Source: Aureispira sp. CCB-E
GTDB taxonomy: Bacteria > Bacteroidota > Bacteroidia > Chitinophagales > Saprospiraceae
Assembly: GCF_031326345.1 (NCBI RefSeq)
Contig: NZ_CP133671.1
Span: 6,463,001 to 6,527,000 of the forward strand
Length of the DNA: 64,000 nt
Reading direction: 5' to 3'
Shown: positions 37,301 through 45,707 of the stretch, in pieces
How positions within the stretch are numbered: position 1 is the stretch's first letter
How the letters are laid out: every line of letters begins with the position of its first letter
Position numbers and translations under genes: made by a program
The notes under the pieces: generated by a model
What the model saw: the letters and a program-made list of their open reading frames with translations, nothing else
Database searches by the model: none
What the model was told of the DNA's origin: nothing

Positions 37301-37424
37301 GAAGTCCATCCTCTTCGTTATAAACAGGAATAACGATAGACAACTTACCTTGATATTTATTTTCAGGATATTTTCTTGACTGTTGGGCTTGTCGAGAACT
37401 CTTCTTCTTATTTTTAGCCGCCAT
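34338..37424 (-). CDS. Fusion: degenerate GT2 domain, PMT/GT39-like membrane domain, TPR tail
   Basis: 1028 residues from the ATG at 37424; a GTG at 37463 would add 13 residues. Residues about 28-235 are GT2-like (LSIVIPVYNEEDG, VNNGSSDDT), but where the family has D-x-D (as DGDLQDPPE in the next gene) this protein has W-S-R-K-S-Q-E (about 121-127), so the domain is probably catalytically dead. Residues about 290-690 hold about 10 membrane helices with an acidic first loop (DYGITGDEGFQEKYG), as in ArnT/PMT glycosyltransferases. Residues about 815-1010 are TPR repeats. Likely transfers sugar from a polyprenyl-linked donor; acceptor unknown. Confidence 0.82.
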   Translation of the reverse strand: MAAKNKKKSSRQAQQSRKYPENKYQGKLSIVIPVYNEEDGLQTIFRELQKVEQNWKLPYEVIFVNNGSSDDTLSVINQTYNNEGQSEQVSYEVIDLEEHQTVAAALKAGVAQATGNHILTWSRKSQEEGESPINWLRKLAQEDWDDSSIIVGVRNYVEGESTTDGIVKKLSNGWVQLWSGMNVVDVEAPFRLYPQTVGKLLFDKLSSKSKTPDLEVIHYAHLYDLAIVEASIDNVKKGASSTSTGNALTNFVNIFKNIFNFFWIDSIKEMKVEHSLSNWKQANSIYRFLFAALSLLVLFMLPYLSFDYGITGDEGFQEKYGTHVLNYFETEGVDDNALNFVNLYFYGGIFDYTVTWMHKYVFTTWDLFEVRHMFNALVGAILFVFVGLLSYSVTRKWKIAFWTIILVIFFPRLFGHAMNNPKDIPFAAGYIISIYFMMNFVRQLPRPSLNSIVGLIVGISLTMGMRSGGIIIIPYLFLFTGGMHLLNTKLRAQLFNFKYLIKLGSILVAIVVLGYFGGILYWPYALEDPLNNPFYALQEMSNFSVGIRMLWEGQHYWSEYLPWYYVPKWLVTVLPLVVLLGLIFAIVPIVKDTRNRIITLMLAFTALFPVAYVIYKDSALYDGIRHFLFVCPPLIILATYGYFFTIDYLKPKAAKIGVYVIFFGLLALPVRWTIAAHPHQYTYFNEFMGGIEGAFGAYETDYWMNSTKEAVDWVIENIPEVKAGEEVRFGTQAHLPINHYFKDYPNVKVIYTRYHERAKHNWDYGIYISRFINKKALEQDVWPAGNELLHAVKVDNVPLCMISKRSETNKKSVEAAAAFKAKDYAKAIALLQEVLKENPKDDSALMLLTQYALQAGNTQLAKETVTELHKYMTDYSNAYGMEGICYMQMKDAENAEKCFSKAVECNPKYTFGHYHLANLLVQKQELNKAIEHLELFDQYGGKPAQGYDLAINICQHLGNDAKKSFFMAKKLSTQGKWQEAMQNLNVALSILPDYKPALKMKKMYDDAVRKQMLATARKERLKREGKIK

Positions 37425-37528
37425 ATAATTATTAGGTTTAACTTGTATTGCTACTTTTCTCACACTAAATTTAGTTAGAGAACGTATTGGGTATTGATTT
37501 TAAGAGCAAAACTACAATTTATTGTGTC

Positions 37529-38272
37529 CTATTTTGATAATTTATTTTTATTTTTTCGTTTAAATCGTCTAAAAACTAGAATCAAACGGGGAATATCAAT
37601 CACAGCTTGCTTCACAATAGCCCATGAAGCGCCTTTGCTTTTCCCTGCCTGTCTTGGCAAGTATTTAGACTTTACTTCTATCGCTTGATGTCCCAAATAC
37701 ATTAGTTTGCTACATATTTCGGACTCTACCAAAGAGCTTGTTATTTCTAGTTCCAAATCTTGTAAAGCGTTATTTTTATAGACCTTTACCCAGTTCACAT
37801 CTTTGAGTTTGAGACCAATAAACAGCCAATTTAAAACATTATTGAACAAAGACAAAATATTTCTAGACAGTGTATAAGTAGTATTCTCTACTCGATAAAA
37901 AGCTATAATTGTCCTTTCTGGTATATTTTTGTAGGGCAGCAACTCTCCCAAGTCAAATTGACCATCGCCAGGAATCATCACTACATTATCCCCTGTTGCT
38001 TGTCGATACCCCGAATGCAAGGCTTTTCCGATGCCTAAGTTTATAGGATGGTGAATGTACTTAATGTTTTTGTGCTGTGGTTCGTCCAGCAATCCTCGAA
38101 TTACTGCATCGGAATTGTCAGAACTACCATCGTTTACCACAATAATCTCTCCTTGAGGGTTAGAAATAAGGGCTAACTTAGCTTGAACATGCTGAATAAC
38201 ACGTACAATGTTTTCTGCTTCATTAAAACAAAGAACAACAATTGACCAACTCTGATTCGCAACTTCTGACAA
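37529..38272 (-). CDS. GT2 family glycosyltransferase
   Basis: 247 residues. GT2 features: SIVVLCFNEAENIV at the start, VVNDGSSDNSD, and PGDGQFDLGEL (101-111), the PGDGQ version of the metal site found in several bacterial GT2 enzymes. The C-terminal part (RLILVFRRFKRKNKNK) is basic and amphipathic rather than clearly membrane-spanning. Position in the block, after the acyltransferase and before the fusion glycosyltransferase, suggests a role in the same polysaccharide or glycoprotein glycan. Confidence 0.87.
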   Translation of the reverse strand: MSEVANQSWSIVVLCFNEAENIVRVIQHVQAKLALISNPQGEIIVVNDGSSDNSDAVIRGLLDEPQHKNIKYIHHPINLGIGKALHSGYRQATGDNVVMIPGDGQFDLGELLPYKNIPERTIIAFYRVENTTYTLSRNILSLFNNVLNWLFIGLKLKDVNWVKVYKNNALQDLELEITSSLVESEICSKLMYLGHQAIEVKSKYLPRQAGKSKGASWAIVKQAVIDIPRLILVFRRFKRKNKNKLSK

Positions 38273-38329
38273 TTTGATAAACGTTTAGTGCCTGTGATAT
38301 AAAAATTCGTATAGTTGAGCCTCGATCTG

Positions 38330-38821
38330 CTAGGTTATAAATCGCACCAACTTAGCAGGATTGCCAACAACTACAGCATTTGCAGGAACATCCTTGGTAA
38401 CCACAGAACCAGCTCCTACCAAGGCATTTTCACCAATAGTTACGCCTCCTAGTATCGTAGCACTCGTTCCTATCGAAGCCCCTTTCTTAACCAAGGTTTC
38501 TACTAATGTCCAATCCTTCTCTGTTTGAGGACTTCCATCTGGATTGGTTGCCCTTGGTACCATATCATTAATAAAAGAGACGTTATGACCAACAAATACG
38601 TTGTCTTCTATCTGCACACCTTCACAAATAAAAGAATGGCTGGATATTTTACAATTTTTGCCAATTCGTACTCCTTTCTGAATTTCTACAAAGGTACCAA
38701 TTTTTGAACCATCATCAATAGAACAATGATAAGCATTCACAAAACTATATATTTTAACATCCTTACCAACCTTTACATGGTTAAGAATTTGCTGATTGGC
38801 ATTCCATGTTAATTCTTTCAT
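38330..38821 (-). CDS. Left-handed beta-helix (hexapeptide) acyltransferase, WbpD-like
   Basis: 163 residues made of hexapeptide turns: IGTFVEIQKGVRIGKNCKISS, VFVGHNVSFIND, and ending GENALVGAGSVVTKDVPANAVVVGNPAKLVR. The NDMVPRATNPDG stretch with its preceding Asn-Asp is typical for sugar N-acetyltransferases such as WbpD/WlbB, which acetylate the 3-amino group of a UDP-2,3-diamino sugar. It lies 52 bp downstream of the Gfo/Idh/MocA gene, the usual partner in that pathway. Confidence 0.88.
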   Translation of the reverse strand: MKELTWNANQQILNHVKVGKDVKIYSFVNAYHCSIDDGSKIGTFVEIQKGVRIGKNCKISSHSFICEGVQIEDNVFVGHNVSFINDMVPRATNPDGSPQTEKDWTLVETLVKKGASIGTSATILGGVTIGENALVGAGSVVTKDVPANAVVVGNPAKLVRFIT

Positions 38822-38873
38822 TTTTAATCTTCATTTATATACTTTCAATAGTTAATTACTATTTCGGCTCTTA

Positions 38874-39908
38874 TTACCAATAAGAAACTTTTACCTCTTT
38901 ACCTCCATTTTTGATAGATAACTGAGAAGCCTCTAAAACTTTGATGACATTGATTCCTGAAACGTAATCTGAGAGGGGTTGTTTTTGGTATAAAATAGCA
39001 GCAATAAAATCCGCTGCAACTCCAGACAATGCTTCTATCATAGGTATTTTAGGAATTTGAATATCTCCTACCCTATAATCTACCAAAACCCTTCTCTTTT
39101 CCTCATCACTGCGTTTTTCGGTGTAGTGATAACTCGTATCATAAATACGTACTTTTTCGGTGGGTTCTGTATCATCAAAAACAATCATTTTTTGATCTCC
39201 ACCGATTAAGAACTTGCGTATTTTTACAGGAGAAGTCCACGAGCAATTAAAGTGTGCGATGATATTACTCTCGTAGTTCATTGTCAAATAAGCAATGTTT
39301 TCTATGCCATTATTGGTATGCGAAACCCCTGTTGCTTGCACACTGTAAGGCTTTTCATCTGTCAAATGGTTTAGAATAGAAATATCATGGGGTGCCAAAT
39401 CCCACAATACATTCACATCAGGCTGAAATAATCCTAGGTTAATTCGTGTAGAGTCTATGTATTGTAATTTGCCAATCATCCCTGAGTCTACCAATCGCTT
39501 AATCGACTGTACCGCTCCCGTATACAAAAACGTGTGATCCACCATAAGAATCCGTTGCTTTTGTTCTGCTAAGTTGATGAGTATTTCTGCTTCTTCAGAA
39601 GTAGTCACCATCGGTTTTTCCAACAAAACGTGCTTGCCTGCCTCTAGTGCTTTTTTTGCCAATTCAAAATGTGTAAATACAGGGGTTGCAATTACAACAG
39701 CATCCACCTCAACATCTAAAATTGCTTGATCAGGAGATTTAGTTGTCTTGATAGCAGGATATAATTGTTCTGCTACCCGTAGGCGCTCTTCACGAAAATC
39801 GGCGACATAGAGTACTTCCCCAGTTTTTTGTGCATTAAAATTTCGCACCATATTGGGGCCCCAGTATCCAAATCCAATTACTGCTACTTTTACGATATTT
39901 TGAGTCAT
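38874..39908 (-). CDS. Gfo/Idh/MocA-family sugar dehydrogenase, WbpB/WlbA-like
   Basis: 344 residues. Rossmann motif AVIGFGYWGPNMVRNF at residues about 9-24, the family Lys in EKPMVTT (about 97), and DLAPHDISILNHL with the catalytic-site Asp/His. WbpB/WlbA enzymes oxidise UDP-sugar C3 to a ketone before transamination and acetylation. The acetyltransferase follows directly, but no aminotransferase (WbpE type) lies in this block. First gene of the minus-strand glycan cluster. Exact substrate is inference. Confidence 0.88.
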   Translation of the reverse strand: MTQNIVKVAVIGFGYWGPNMVRNFNAQKTGEVLYVADFREERLRVAEQLYPAIKTTKSPDQAILDVEVDAVVIATPVFTHFELAKKALEAGKHVLLEKPMVTTSEEAEILINLAEQKQRILMVDHTFLYTGAVQSIKRLVDSGMIGKLQYIDSTRINLGLFQPDVNVLWDLAPHDISILNHLTDEKPYSVQATGVSHTNNGIENIAYLTMNYESNIIAHFNCSWTSPVKIRKFLIGGDQKMIVFDDTEPTEKVRIYDTSYHYTEKRSDEEKRRVLVDYRVGDIQIPKIPMIEALSGVAADFIAAILYQKQPLSDYVSGINVIKVLEASQLSIKNGGKEVKVSYW

Positions 39909-40959
39909 TATAATATTTGCACGAGATTAATTCATAATTGATGCTGTTCTAAAGTAATAATATCGATATCGTCGAATATAGTCGTTCATTAAATAACCTC
40001 TGGCACTACGTCCGCACAAGCCTCCTCGACAAGCTTAGTTAACGACATTGCTACTGCATGATTTCAACGACCACGTAGTAGCAGCACAACTAACTGCTGT
40101 TGACTACATTTTTTTACTTATTAGCATTATTTTAAAAGACCTATCGTCTCTACTCTATAAGAATACCAATTTTTGATTTTTTGAACAAAAAACCAAAACA
40201 CTGTTCATATTAACAAGTTTCATTCTTAACAATCATCAACACTTCAAATAATTGGTGGGGACAAACAACTGTCTATTGTTATTGGAAGTTTTAAGTACTG
40301 GTAAAAATAGAACCTTTTCTTTATTAAAGGAGACTTTATTGTGAATTAATTTGCAAAGAAGAAAAATACTGATTTTTATAGTAGTTTTATGATTGCTATT
40401 GGAAAGCCTTTGAGACAAAAGATAAACCAACACAAAATTTAAATCCAACAGAGGTTTTCTACATTTTTAAGAATGTTATTGATCAAACATATAGTCTCTT
40501 GTTTATTAAATAAAGAATTTTGTATTGAACTATAATTAGTCTAATTTTGTATTTTATATGCTACAACTGCTGATTTTTTGAATCCTCAAAAGCTTAGTAT
40601 ATTGTAATAAGAATTTTTGATTGTTATCTAGAGTATTTTGGCAAAAACTCAAAACATTCTACACCTTGATAATCTTAACTATCAGAGTGAGGATAGGATA
40701 TAAGACTTGCCAAAGGCTTGCTTAAAAATTTATGTTGCAGTGTACTAAAGTATGCAAGGTCACAATAAATATACTAAGTAAATCTAAAAAATAATTTGTC
40801 GATTTGCCTAATCTTTTTGTTTCCTTTCAACCTAAAATTTGTGCGTTTTATCTATTATGCACCACAATCTTAGTCTAAAATGAATCCAAAAATATCGTTG
40901 CAAATTTTTGATAGCTTATTTTTCAATCTTTACTAACCAACAAAATTATAAAATAAATT
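39909..40959. other. 1-kb intergenic region with a dispersed repeat
   Basis: Between divergent genes. Repeat copy 4 lies at 39981-40100. The rest is AT-rich; a 70-codon minus-strand frame at 40236-40448 has no family resemblance and a composition expected by chance. No good TAnnTTTG promoter was found for either flanking gene. Confidence 0.5.
39981..40100 (+). repeat. Dispersed intergenic repeat, copy 4
   Basis: Begins CGTTCATTAAA (shared with copy 2) and ends CCACGTAGTAGCAGC plus ACTAACT (shared with copies 1 and 6). GCTACT at 40050-40055 can pair with AGTAGC at 40077-40082. It also contains CTCGACAAGCTTAGTT (40025-40040), found in the opposite orientation at 57385-57400. Confidence 0.6.
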
Positions 40960-42771
40960 ATGAAAAGTATTTCCACCCTAATTGTACTCTTTATGGCTAC
41001 ACAACTGCTAGTTGCTCAAGAAAATACAATGCAACGATTTATTGATAAAGACAAAGCTGCTTTTATCGCAACGTTATCTCCCTACCAAACTTATAGCAAA
41101 CTAGACAAAGCCACTACAGACAAATACAATGTTAGTGAAATTCTTGCCCCCATGTTGCTTGGAATTGCTGGCGGGGATATGTCCGAAGAAAACGTCAAAA
41201 AAGTAGAACAAGATTTGGCTGACACCAAAAAAGTGGGGTTAAACACTCAAGAAGATATTTACATTTGGGCACAACGTCCAAACGAAATGAACGAAGAAGA
41301 CCCAGAAGCTTTATTTATTAATCTAATCGTTCCAGTGACAGATGGCGACAAATTTAGATCCTTTCTAGATCAATTGTTTGGTGCAGACAAAATCAAATCA
41401 ATGATTCCTAAAGGGGAGGCACTAAATATGGTACACAATGGTATGCTCATTAACTGGAATAAAGAACGCTTAATTATAACTGCATCTACTAGTGAGCAAA
41501 GTTTTTTTGAAGAAAGAGAGGAATTTGAAAGCCGTCAATCTGAAATGTATTTGGAACATGCCAAATCTTTGGGTTCGGTTACCTTGGATAACTCATTGGC
41601 AAAAGACACCGATTATCAACAACAATTGGACAAAGACGCTGACTTTAGCATTTGGATGGACTACAACAATTTAATGCCTCCTTTAGCGCAAGTTCCCATG
41701 CAAGCTAGAGACTTGGTAGGTTCTTTGTATGATCTTGTTGGCGGCATTAAAATTAGTGGTCACGGTTATGCAAAAAAAGGAGAAGGTGAATTCACAACAA
41801 CAATGTATGCCAACGAATCTATGGCTCGCGTTTTTAACCAAGCATACAACCTTAAAATCAACAAAGACTTTTTCAAATATATTGACAATACTAACCTAAT
41901 GGGTATGTATACCTTCGCCATGAGTCCCAAAGGTTTTATGGATTCTTACAGCTCTGAGGTTTACAAAGCATTAAAGAAAAGTAAAGAAGGAGCACTTGTT
42001 GCCAATATGCTTGATATCGTTGATATTTTTATTGATGAAGAAGAAATTTATACCTTGCTAAAAGGAGATATGTTGTTTGCTGTTACCGATATAAAAGTAT
42101 TGGATCGCAAATCTTCTGACTTTGAATACGACGAAGAAACCGATAAATGGGAAGAAATTACAACAACCGTAAAAGAGCCCATGCCTATGGCTGTTATGAT
42201 GTTCTCTTATGGCAGCGAAGAAAATATTATGAAATTCATTGATTTTGGTGCCAATGCTGGTGTACTTTCCAAAAGAGCAGATGGCGTTTGGGCTGTTGGT
42301 GGTGTTAGAGAAGAGATTGGTGTCGATATGTTTGTCATTATCAAAGATGGTGTTTTAATGTTTACCAATGATGAAAATATTACCAAAAATCTCAATGGTC
42401 TTCCCAAAAACAAACAGATGCCTGCAAAAGCTGTAAAGGATATTACGGCTCTAGTGCAATATGGTTTCTTGGATGCTCAAAAAATGATTAGCACTTCTAA
42501 ATCAACTATGAAGGAAATGGGGCAAACCTTCCCCAAAGAGTTGGCTACTGTAGAAGAAAATCTAAACAAGTTTGAAATTAAAACATTTGCTCCTGAGGGT
42601 AATCAAATTAAATCAGATATGCGTCTAATTTTCAAAAACAAAGATGCTAACTCTCTACAAATCATGGTTGATGGAATGCTTAAAGTAATGGAAAGCAAAA
42701 TGGGAGGTCGTGACGAAGAGCCTGTTTATGACGAAGAGGAAGAGAGTGAAGATGGCACTAAAAAACTATAG
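40960..42771 (+). CDS. Exported DUF4836-like protein of unknown function
   Basis: 603 residues with a signal peptide ending near LLVA-Q (residue 19). The body alternates short helices and strands, with motifs such as KTMVPKGEAL-like and repeated assessments of membrane-lipoprotein type; it resembles the Bacteroidetes DUF4836 family in its general plan, but I cannot confirm it without a profile search. The C-terminus is very acidic (DEEPVYDEEEESEDG). No sorting domain, so probably periplasmic. It is monocistronic with a strong terminator. Confidence 0.6.
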   Translation: MKSISTLIVLFMATQLLVAQENTMQRFIDKDKAAFIATLSPYQTYSKLDKATTDKYNVSEILAPMLLGIAGGDMSEENVKKVEQDLADTKKVGLNTQEDIYIWAQRPNEMNEEDPEALFINLIVPVTDGDKFRSFLDQLFGADKIKSMIPKGEALNMVHNGMLINWNKERLIITASTSEQSFFEEREEFESRQSEMYLEHAKSLGSVTLDNSLAKDTDYQQQLDKDADFSIWMDYNNLMPPLAQVPMQARDLVGSLYDLVGGIKISGHGYAKKGEGEFTTTMYANESMARVFNQAYNLKINKDFFKYIDNTNLMGMYTFAMSPKGFMDSYSSEVYKALKKSKEGALVANMLDIVDIFIDEEEIYTLLKGDMLFAVTDIKVLDRKSSDFEYDEETDKWEEITTTVKEPMPMAVMMFSYGSEENIMKFIDFGANAGVLSKRADGVWAVGGVREEIGVDMFVIIKDGVLMFTNDENITKNLNGLPKNKQMPAKAVKDITALVQYGFLDAQKMISTSKSTMKEMGQTFPKELATVEENLNKFEIKTFAPEGNQIKSDMRLIFKNKDANSLQIMVDGMLKVMESKMGGRDEEPVYDEEEESEDGTKKL

Positions 42772-42798
42772 CCTTTTTTAATCCTTTATTTATTTTTA

Positions 42799-42850
42799 AT
42801 AGCCCCTTGGTTGTTGTCTCAAATGGCATAAAATCAAGGGGCTATTTGTT
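42799..42850 (+). terminator. Intrinsic terminator
   Basis: ATAGCCCCTTG (42799-42809) pairs perfectly with CAAGGGGCTAT (42835-42845), loop 25 nt, then TTG-TTT. Confidence 0.82.
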
Positions 42851-42874
42851 TAATTATAAATTAATACGATAAAC

Positions 42875-43366
42875 ATGAATAATTTATTCAATTGTTTCGC
42901 AGAACAAAAAAACATTTTGCAGAAGAATACTCCTCGCCTTTTAGATTATTATGCCCAACTTGCTTCAAGTTATAAGCAACTAAAAGAACAGCATGACTTT
43001 GAACACCTTTTTATTGTTAATCATGAGACTAAGTTCTTTCAAAATGTCTCTATTGTTGATAAGAATGAAGACTGGACAAGTTTAGACCAATTTGAAGTAA
43101 GTTTTAGCGACCATCAAGCATTTGGCTTATGGGATACAGAAGACGAAAATCCAGAACATCCTATCAGTGATTTTTTATGGTTAGAAACAAGCATTCAGCT
43201 CAACCATATTTTTACACTTTGGATGCTAGAAACAGCACATCAATCTCAATTAAAAAATATTGCTGCTTCTATTTTTTATAGTACCAACGGACATTTTGAA
43301 AATATTTGGAACTTAAAAACATGGGCAGGACCTGTTGATATTGATGATTTAAAAACTATTCTATAA
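42875..43366 (+). CDS. Hypothetical cytosolic protein
   Basis: 163 residues, acidic, without signal peptide or membrane segment. Rich in aromatic and His residues, for example DHQAFGLWDTEDENPEHPISDFLWLETS and a Trp-containing C-terminus. No family recognised; the layout would fit a SMI1/KNR4-like or other immunity-type fold, but the sequence does not allow a call. It sits alone between a terminator and the htpG promoter. Confidence 0.6.
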   Translation: MNNLFNCFAEQKNILQKNTPRLLDYYAQLASSYKQLKEQHDFEHLFIVNHETKFFQNVSIVDKNEDWTSLDQFEVSFSDHQAFGLWDTEDENPEHPISDFLWLETSIQLNHIFTLWMLETAHQSQLKNIAASIFYSTNGHFENIWNLKTWAGPVDIDDLKTIL

Positions 43367-43481
43367 ATACCCAATAGGTTCAACATAAGGAAGAAATATA
43401 AAAAACAGCTTTGCTAAACCTTCCCCACTTCTCGCACATTTTCCGTCAAAAGTACCCTTTTCAAATGTTTCTTAACAACAT

Positions 43482-43536
43482 CTGACAGCTATAAAGTCAT
43501 TTTGTCAGTCATTTTTTGGATGGAATACATTTTGGT
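43482..43536 (+). promoter_or_regulatory. Sigma-54-like promoter and inverted repeat upstream of htpG
   Basis: TGG (43521-43523), 8 bp, TTGG (43532-43535) has the exact spacing of a -24/-12 sigma-54 promoter (TGGnnnnnnnnTTGC), with G in place of C. Just upstream CTGACA (43482-43487) and TGTCAG (43503-43508) form an inverted repeat separated by 15 bp, a possible activator or heat-shock site. Predicted start about 43547, 47 bp before the ATG. Confidence 0.45.
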
Positions 43537-43593
43537 AAGAATAGTTTATTATTATAAAAATGTAAATTATTAACTCAAAAAATAAATTAAATC

Positions 43594-45453
43594 ATGCGAA
43601 AGGGCAGTATTTCTGTAGAAACGGAAAATATTTTTCCAATCATTAAGCAATTTTTATATTCTGACCAAGAAATCTTCTTGCGTGAGCTAATTGCCAATGC
43701 AACAGATGCGACAAGCAAACTACTTACCTTAGCTAGACGTGGCGAAGTAGAACATGAAGTTACCGACACTAGAATCCGTGTGTCTATTGATGCTGATGCT
43801 AAGACATTAACGATTTCTGATCGTGGTATCGGAATGACAGAAGAGGAAGTTTTAAAATACTTGAATCAAGTAGCCTTTTCTTCTGCAACAGAATTTGTAG
43901 AAAAATATAAAGAGGAAGCATCTATTATCGGACATTTTGGTCTTGGTTTTTATTCTGCATTTATGGTAGCGGATAAGGTAGATGTTATCACCAAATCATA
44001 CAAAAAAGATAGTGCTCCTGTAAAATGGTCTTGCACAGGAGATCCTGAGTACACACTAGAAGAAGTTGAAAAAGCAGACTATGGAACAGATATCGTGTTG
44101 CACATTAGTGAAGATAGCGAGGAGTTCTTGCAACAATACAGAATTAGTGAATTGTTGAACAAGCACTGTAAATTCTTGCCTATCGAAATCGAATTTGGAA
44201 CGCGTACCGAATACTTAGAGGATGAAACCATTACAAAAGAAGATGGTACTGAAGAGAAAAAATCCATCGAAGTTCCTAATGTTATCAACAACCCTAATCC
44301 TGCTTGGAAGAAACAACCTTCTGAGTTAAGCGATGAAGAATACCGCAGTTTTTATACAGAGTTGTTACCTTCTGGCGAACCTCCAATGTTTTGGGTACAT
44401 TTGAACATTGACTATCCATTTAACTTAACAGGTATTTTGTATTTCCCTAAATTGGGCAACCAATTAGAAATTCAACGCAACAAAATTCACTTGTATAGCA
44501 ACCAAGTTTATGTTACGGATGAAGTCAAAGAAATTGTACCAGAATTTTTGACCTTGTTGCATGGTGTTATTGACTCTCCCGATATTCCACTAAACGTTTC
44601 TCGCTCTTACCTACAAAGTGATCGTAATGTAAAGAAAATCACAGAATACATCACTCGTAAAGTGGCAGATCGCTTGGACGAAATGTTCCGCAAAGAACGG
44701 GAAGAGTTTGATAAAAACTGGGAGAACATGAGCGTATTTGTTAAATATGGTTATGTAACAGAAGAAAAATTTGCAGATAAAGCTCAAAAATTCATCTTAT
44801 TAGAAAATGTAGACGGAGAGCGTTTTACCATCGAGGAATATCAAGAAAAAGTAGGCGTTAATCAAGTAGACAAAGACAATAGAACGGTTGTTTTGTATAC
44901 CAATGACAGAGATGAGCACGATGCTTATATCCAAGCGGCTAAAGAAATGGGCTACGATGTTCTACACATGGATACTATGATTGATGTTCACTTCATTCAA
45001 GCCTTAGAGCGTAAGTTGCAAAATGTACACTTTGTTCGCGTTGATTCCGACACACCAACCAACTTGATTCCTAAAGATGAAACACGTGAATCGGTTCTAT
45101 CTGATGATGAGCAAAAGAACTTGGAAGAAATTTTCAAAAAATGCGTGACAGAACAAGGAGCTACTGTAAAACTAGAAGCCTTGGCACCTTCTGATTTGCC
45201 AATCGTTATCACTCGCCCAGAATTCATGCGCCGTATGCAAGAAATGTCGGTTATGCAAGGTATGACAATGAACATGGGAGATATGTACAATGTTGTTATT
45301 AATACCAACCACGAAGTAGTAGGCAATGTATTAAAGGGCAACGACGAATCTAAAGCAAAACATCTTTATGATTTGGCTCGTTTGCACAACGGTATGCTAA
45401 AAGGAGGTGAATTGACCAATTTCATCAAAAAATCGGTCGATTTAATGAAATAG
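43594..45453 (+). CDS. htpG: Molecular chaperone HtpG (Hsp90)
   Basis: 619 residues, normal length. The GHKL ATPase domain opens ETENIFPIIKQFLYSDQEIFLRELIANATDA with the catalytic Glu and the ATP-binding Asn, Asp of DRGIGMT, and GHFGLGFYSAFM. Middle and C-terminal dimerisation domains are complete. It lacks the charged linker of eukaryotic Hsp90. Cytosolic, remodels clients with DnaK. Monocistronic, with a stress-type promoter candidate and a strong terminator. Confidence 0.98.
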   Translation: MRKGSISVETENIFPIIKQFLYSDQEIFLRELIANATDATSKLLTLARRGEVEHEVTDTRIRVSIDADAKTLTISDRGIGMTEEEVLKYLNQVAFSSATEFVEKYKEEASIIGHFGLGFYSAFMVADKVDVITKSYKKDSAPVKWSCTGDPEYTLEEVEKADYGTDIVLHISEDSEEFLQQYRISELLNKHCKFLPIEIEFGTRTEYLEDETITKEDGTEEKKSIEVPNVINNPNPAWKKQPSELSDEEYRSFYTELLPSGEPPMFWVHLNIDYPFNLTGILYFPKLGNQLEIQRNKIHLYSNQVYVTDEVKEIVPEFLTLLHGVIDSPDIPLNVSRSYLQSDRNVKKITEYITRKVADRLDEMFRKEREEFDKNWENMSVFVKYGYVTEEKFADKAQKFILLENVDGERFTIEEYQEKVGVNQVDKDNRTVVLYTNDRDEHDAYIQAAKEMGYDVLHMDTMIDVHFIQALERKLQNVHFVRVDSDTPTNLIPKDETRESVLSDDEQKNLEEIFKKCVTEQGATVKLEALAPSDLPIVITRPEFMRRMQEMSVMQGMTMNMGDMYNVVINTNHEVVGNVLKGNDESKAKHLYDLARLHNGMLKGGELTNFIKKSVDLMK

Positions 45454-45482
45454 TAGGCTAAAAATACACCTTTATTATATAT

Positions 45483-45521
45483 AAGCGTTCTTAGTTACAA
45501 TCAACTAAGAACGCTTTTTTT
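45483..45521 (+). terminator. Intrinsic terminator of htpG
   Basis: A perfect 14-bp stem AAGCGTTCTTAGTT (45483-45496) / AACTAAGAACGCTT (45503-45516) with a 6-nt loop and a T-run. Confidence 0.93.
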
Positions 45522-45707
45522 ATTGTTTAATTATTCCAATAAAAATGCTCAATATAGCAACCGTATTTATTTAATGTCGTATATTCAAATACCCTTCTTA
45601 AAAGTCTTATTTAATATTGCTATTAATTTTTTCTAATCTAGTAGCTTAATTTTAGGGGTAGGCTCCCCCACCGTTCCTAATTAAGACTATATCAATGTAA
45701 TTTTATT

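Noticed and set aside
40236-40448. 70-codon minus-strand ORF in the long gap
   Set aside because: Composition matches random AT-rich translation, no family resemblance, no promoter.
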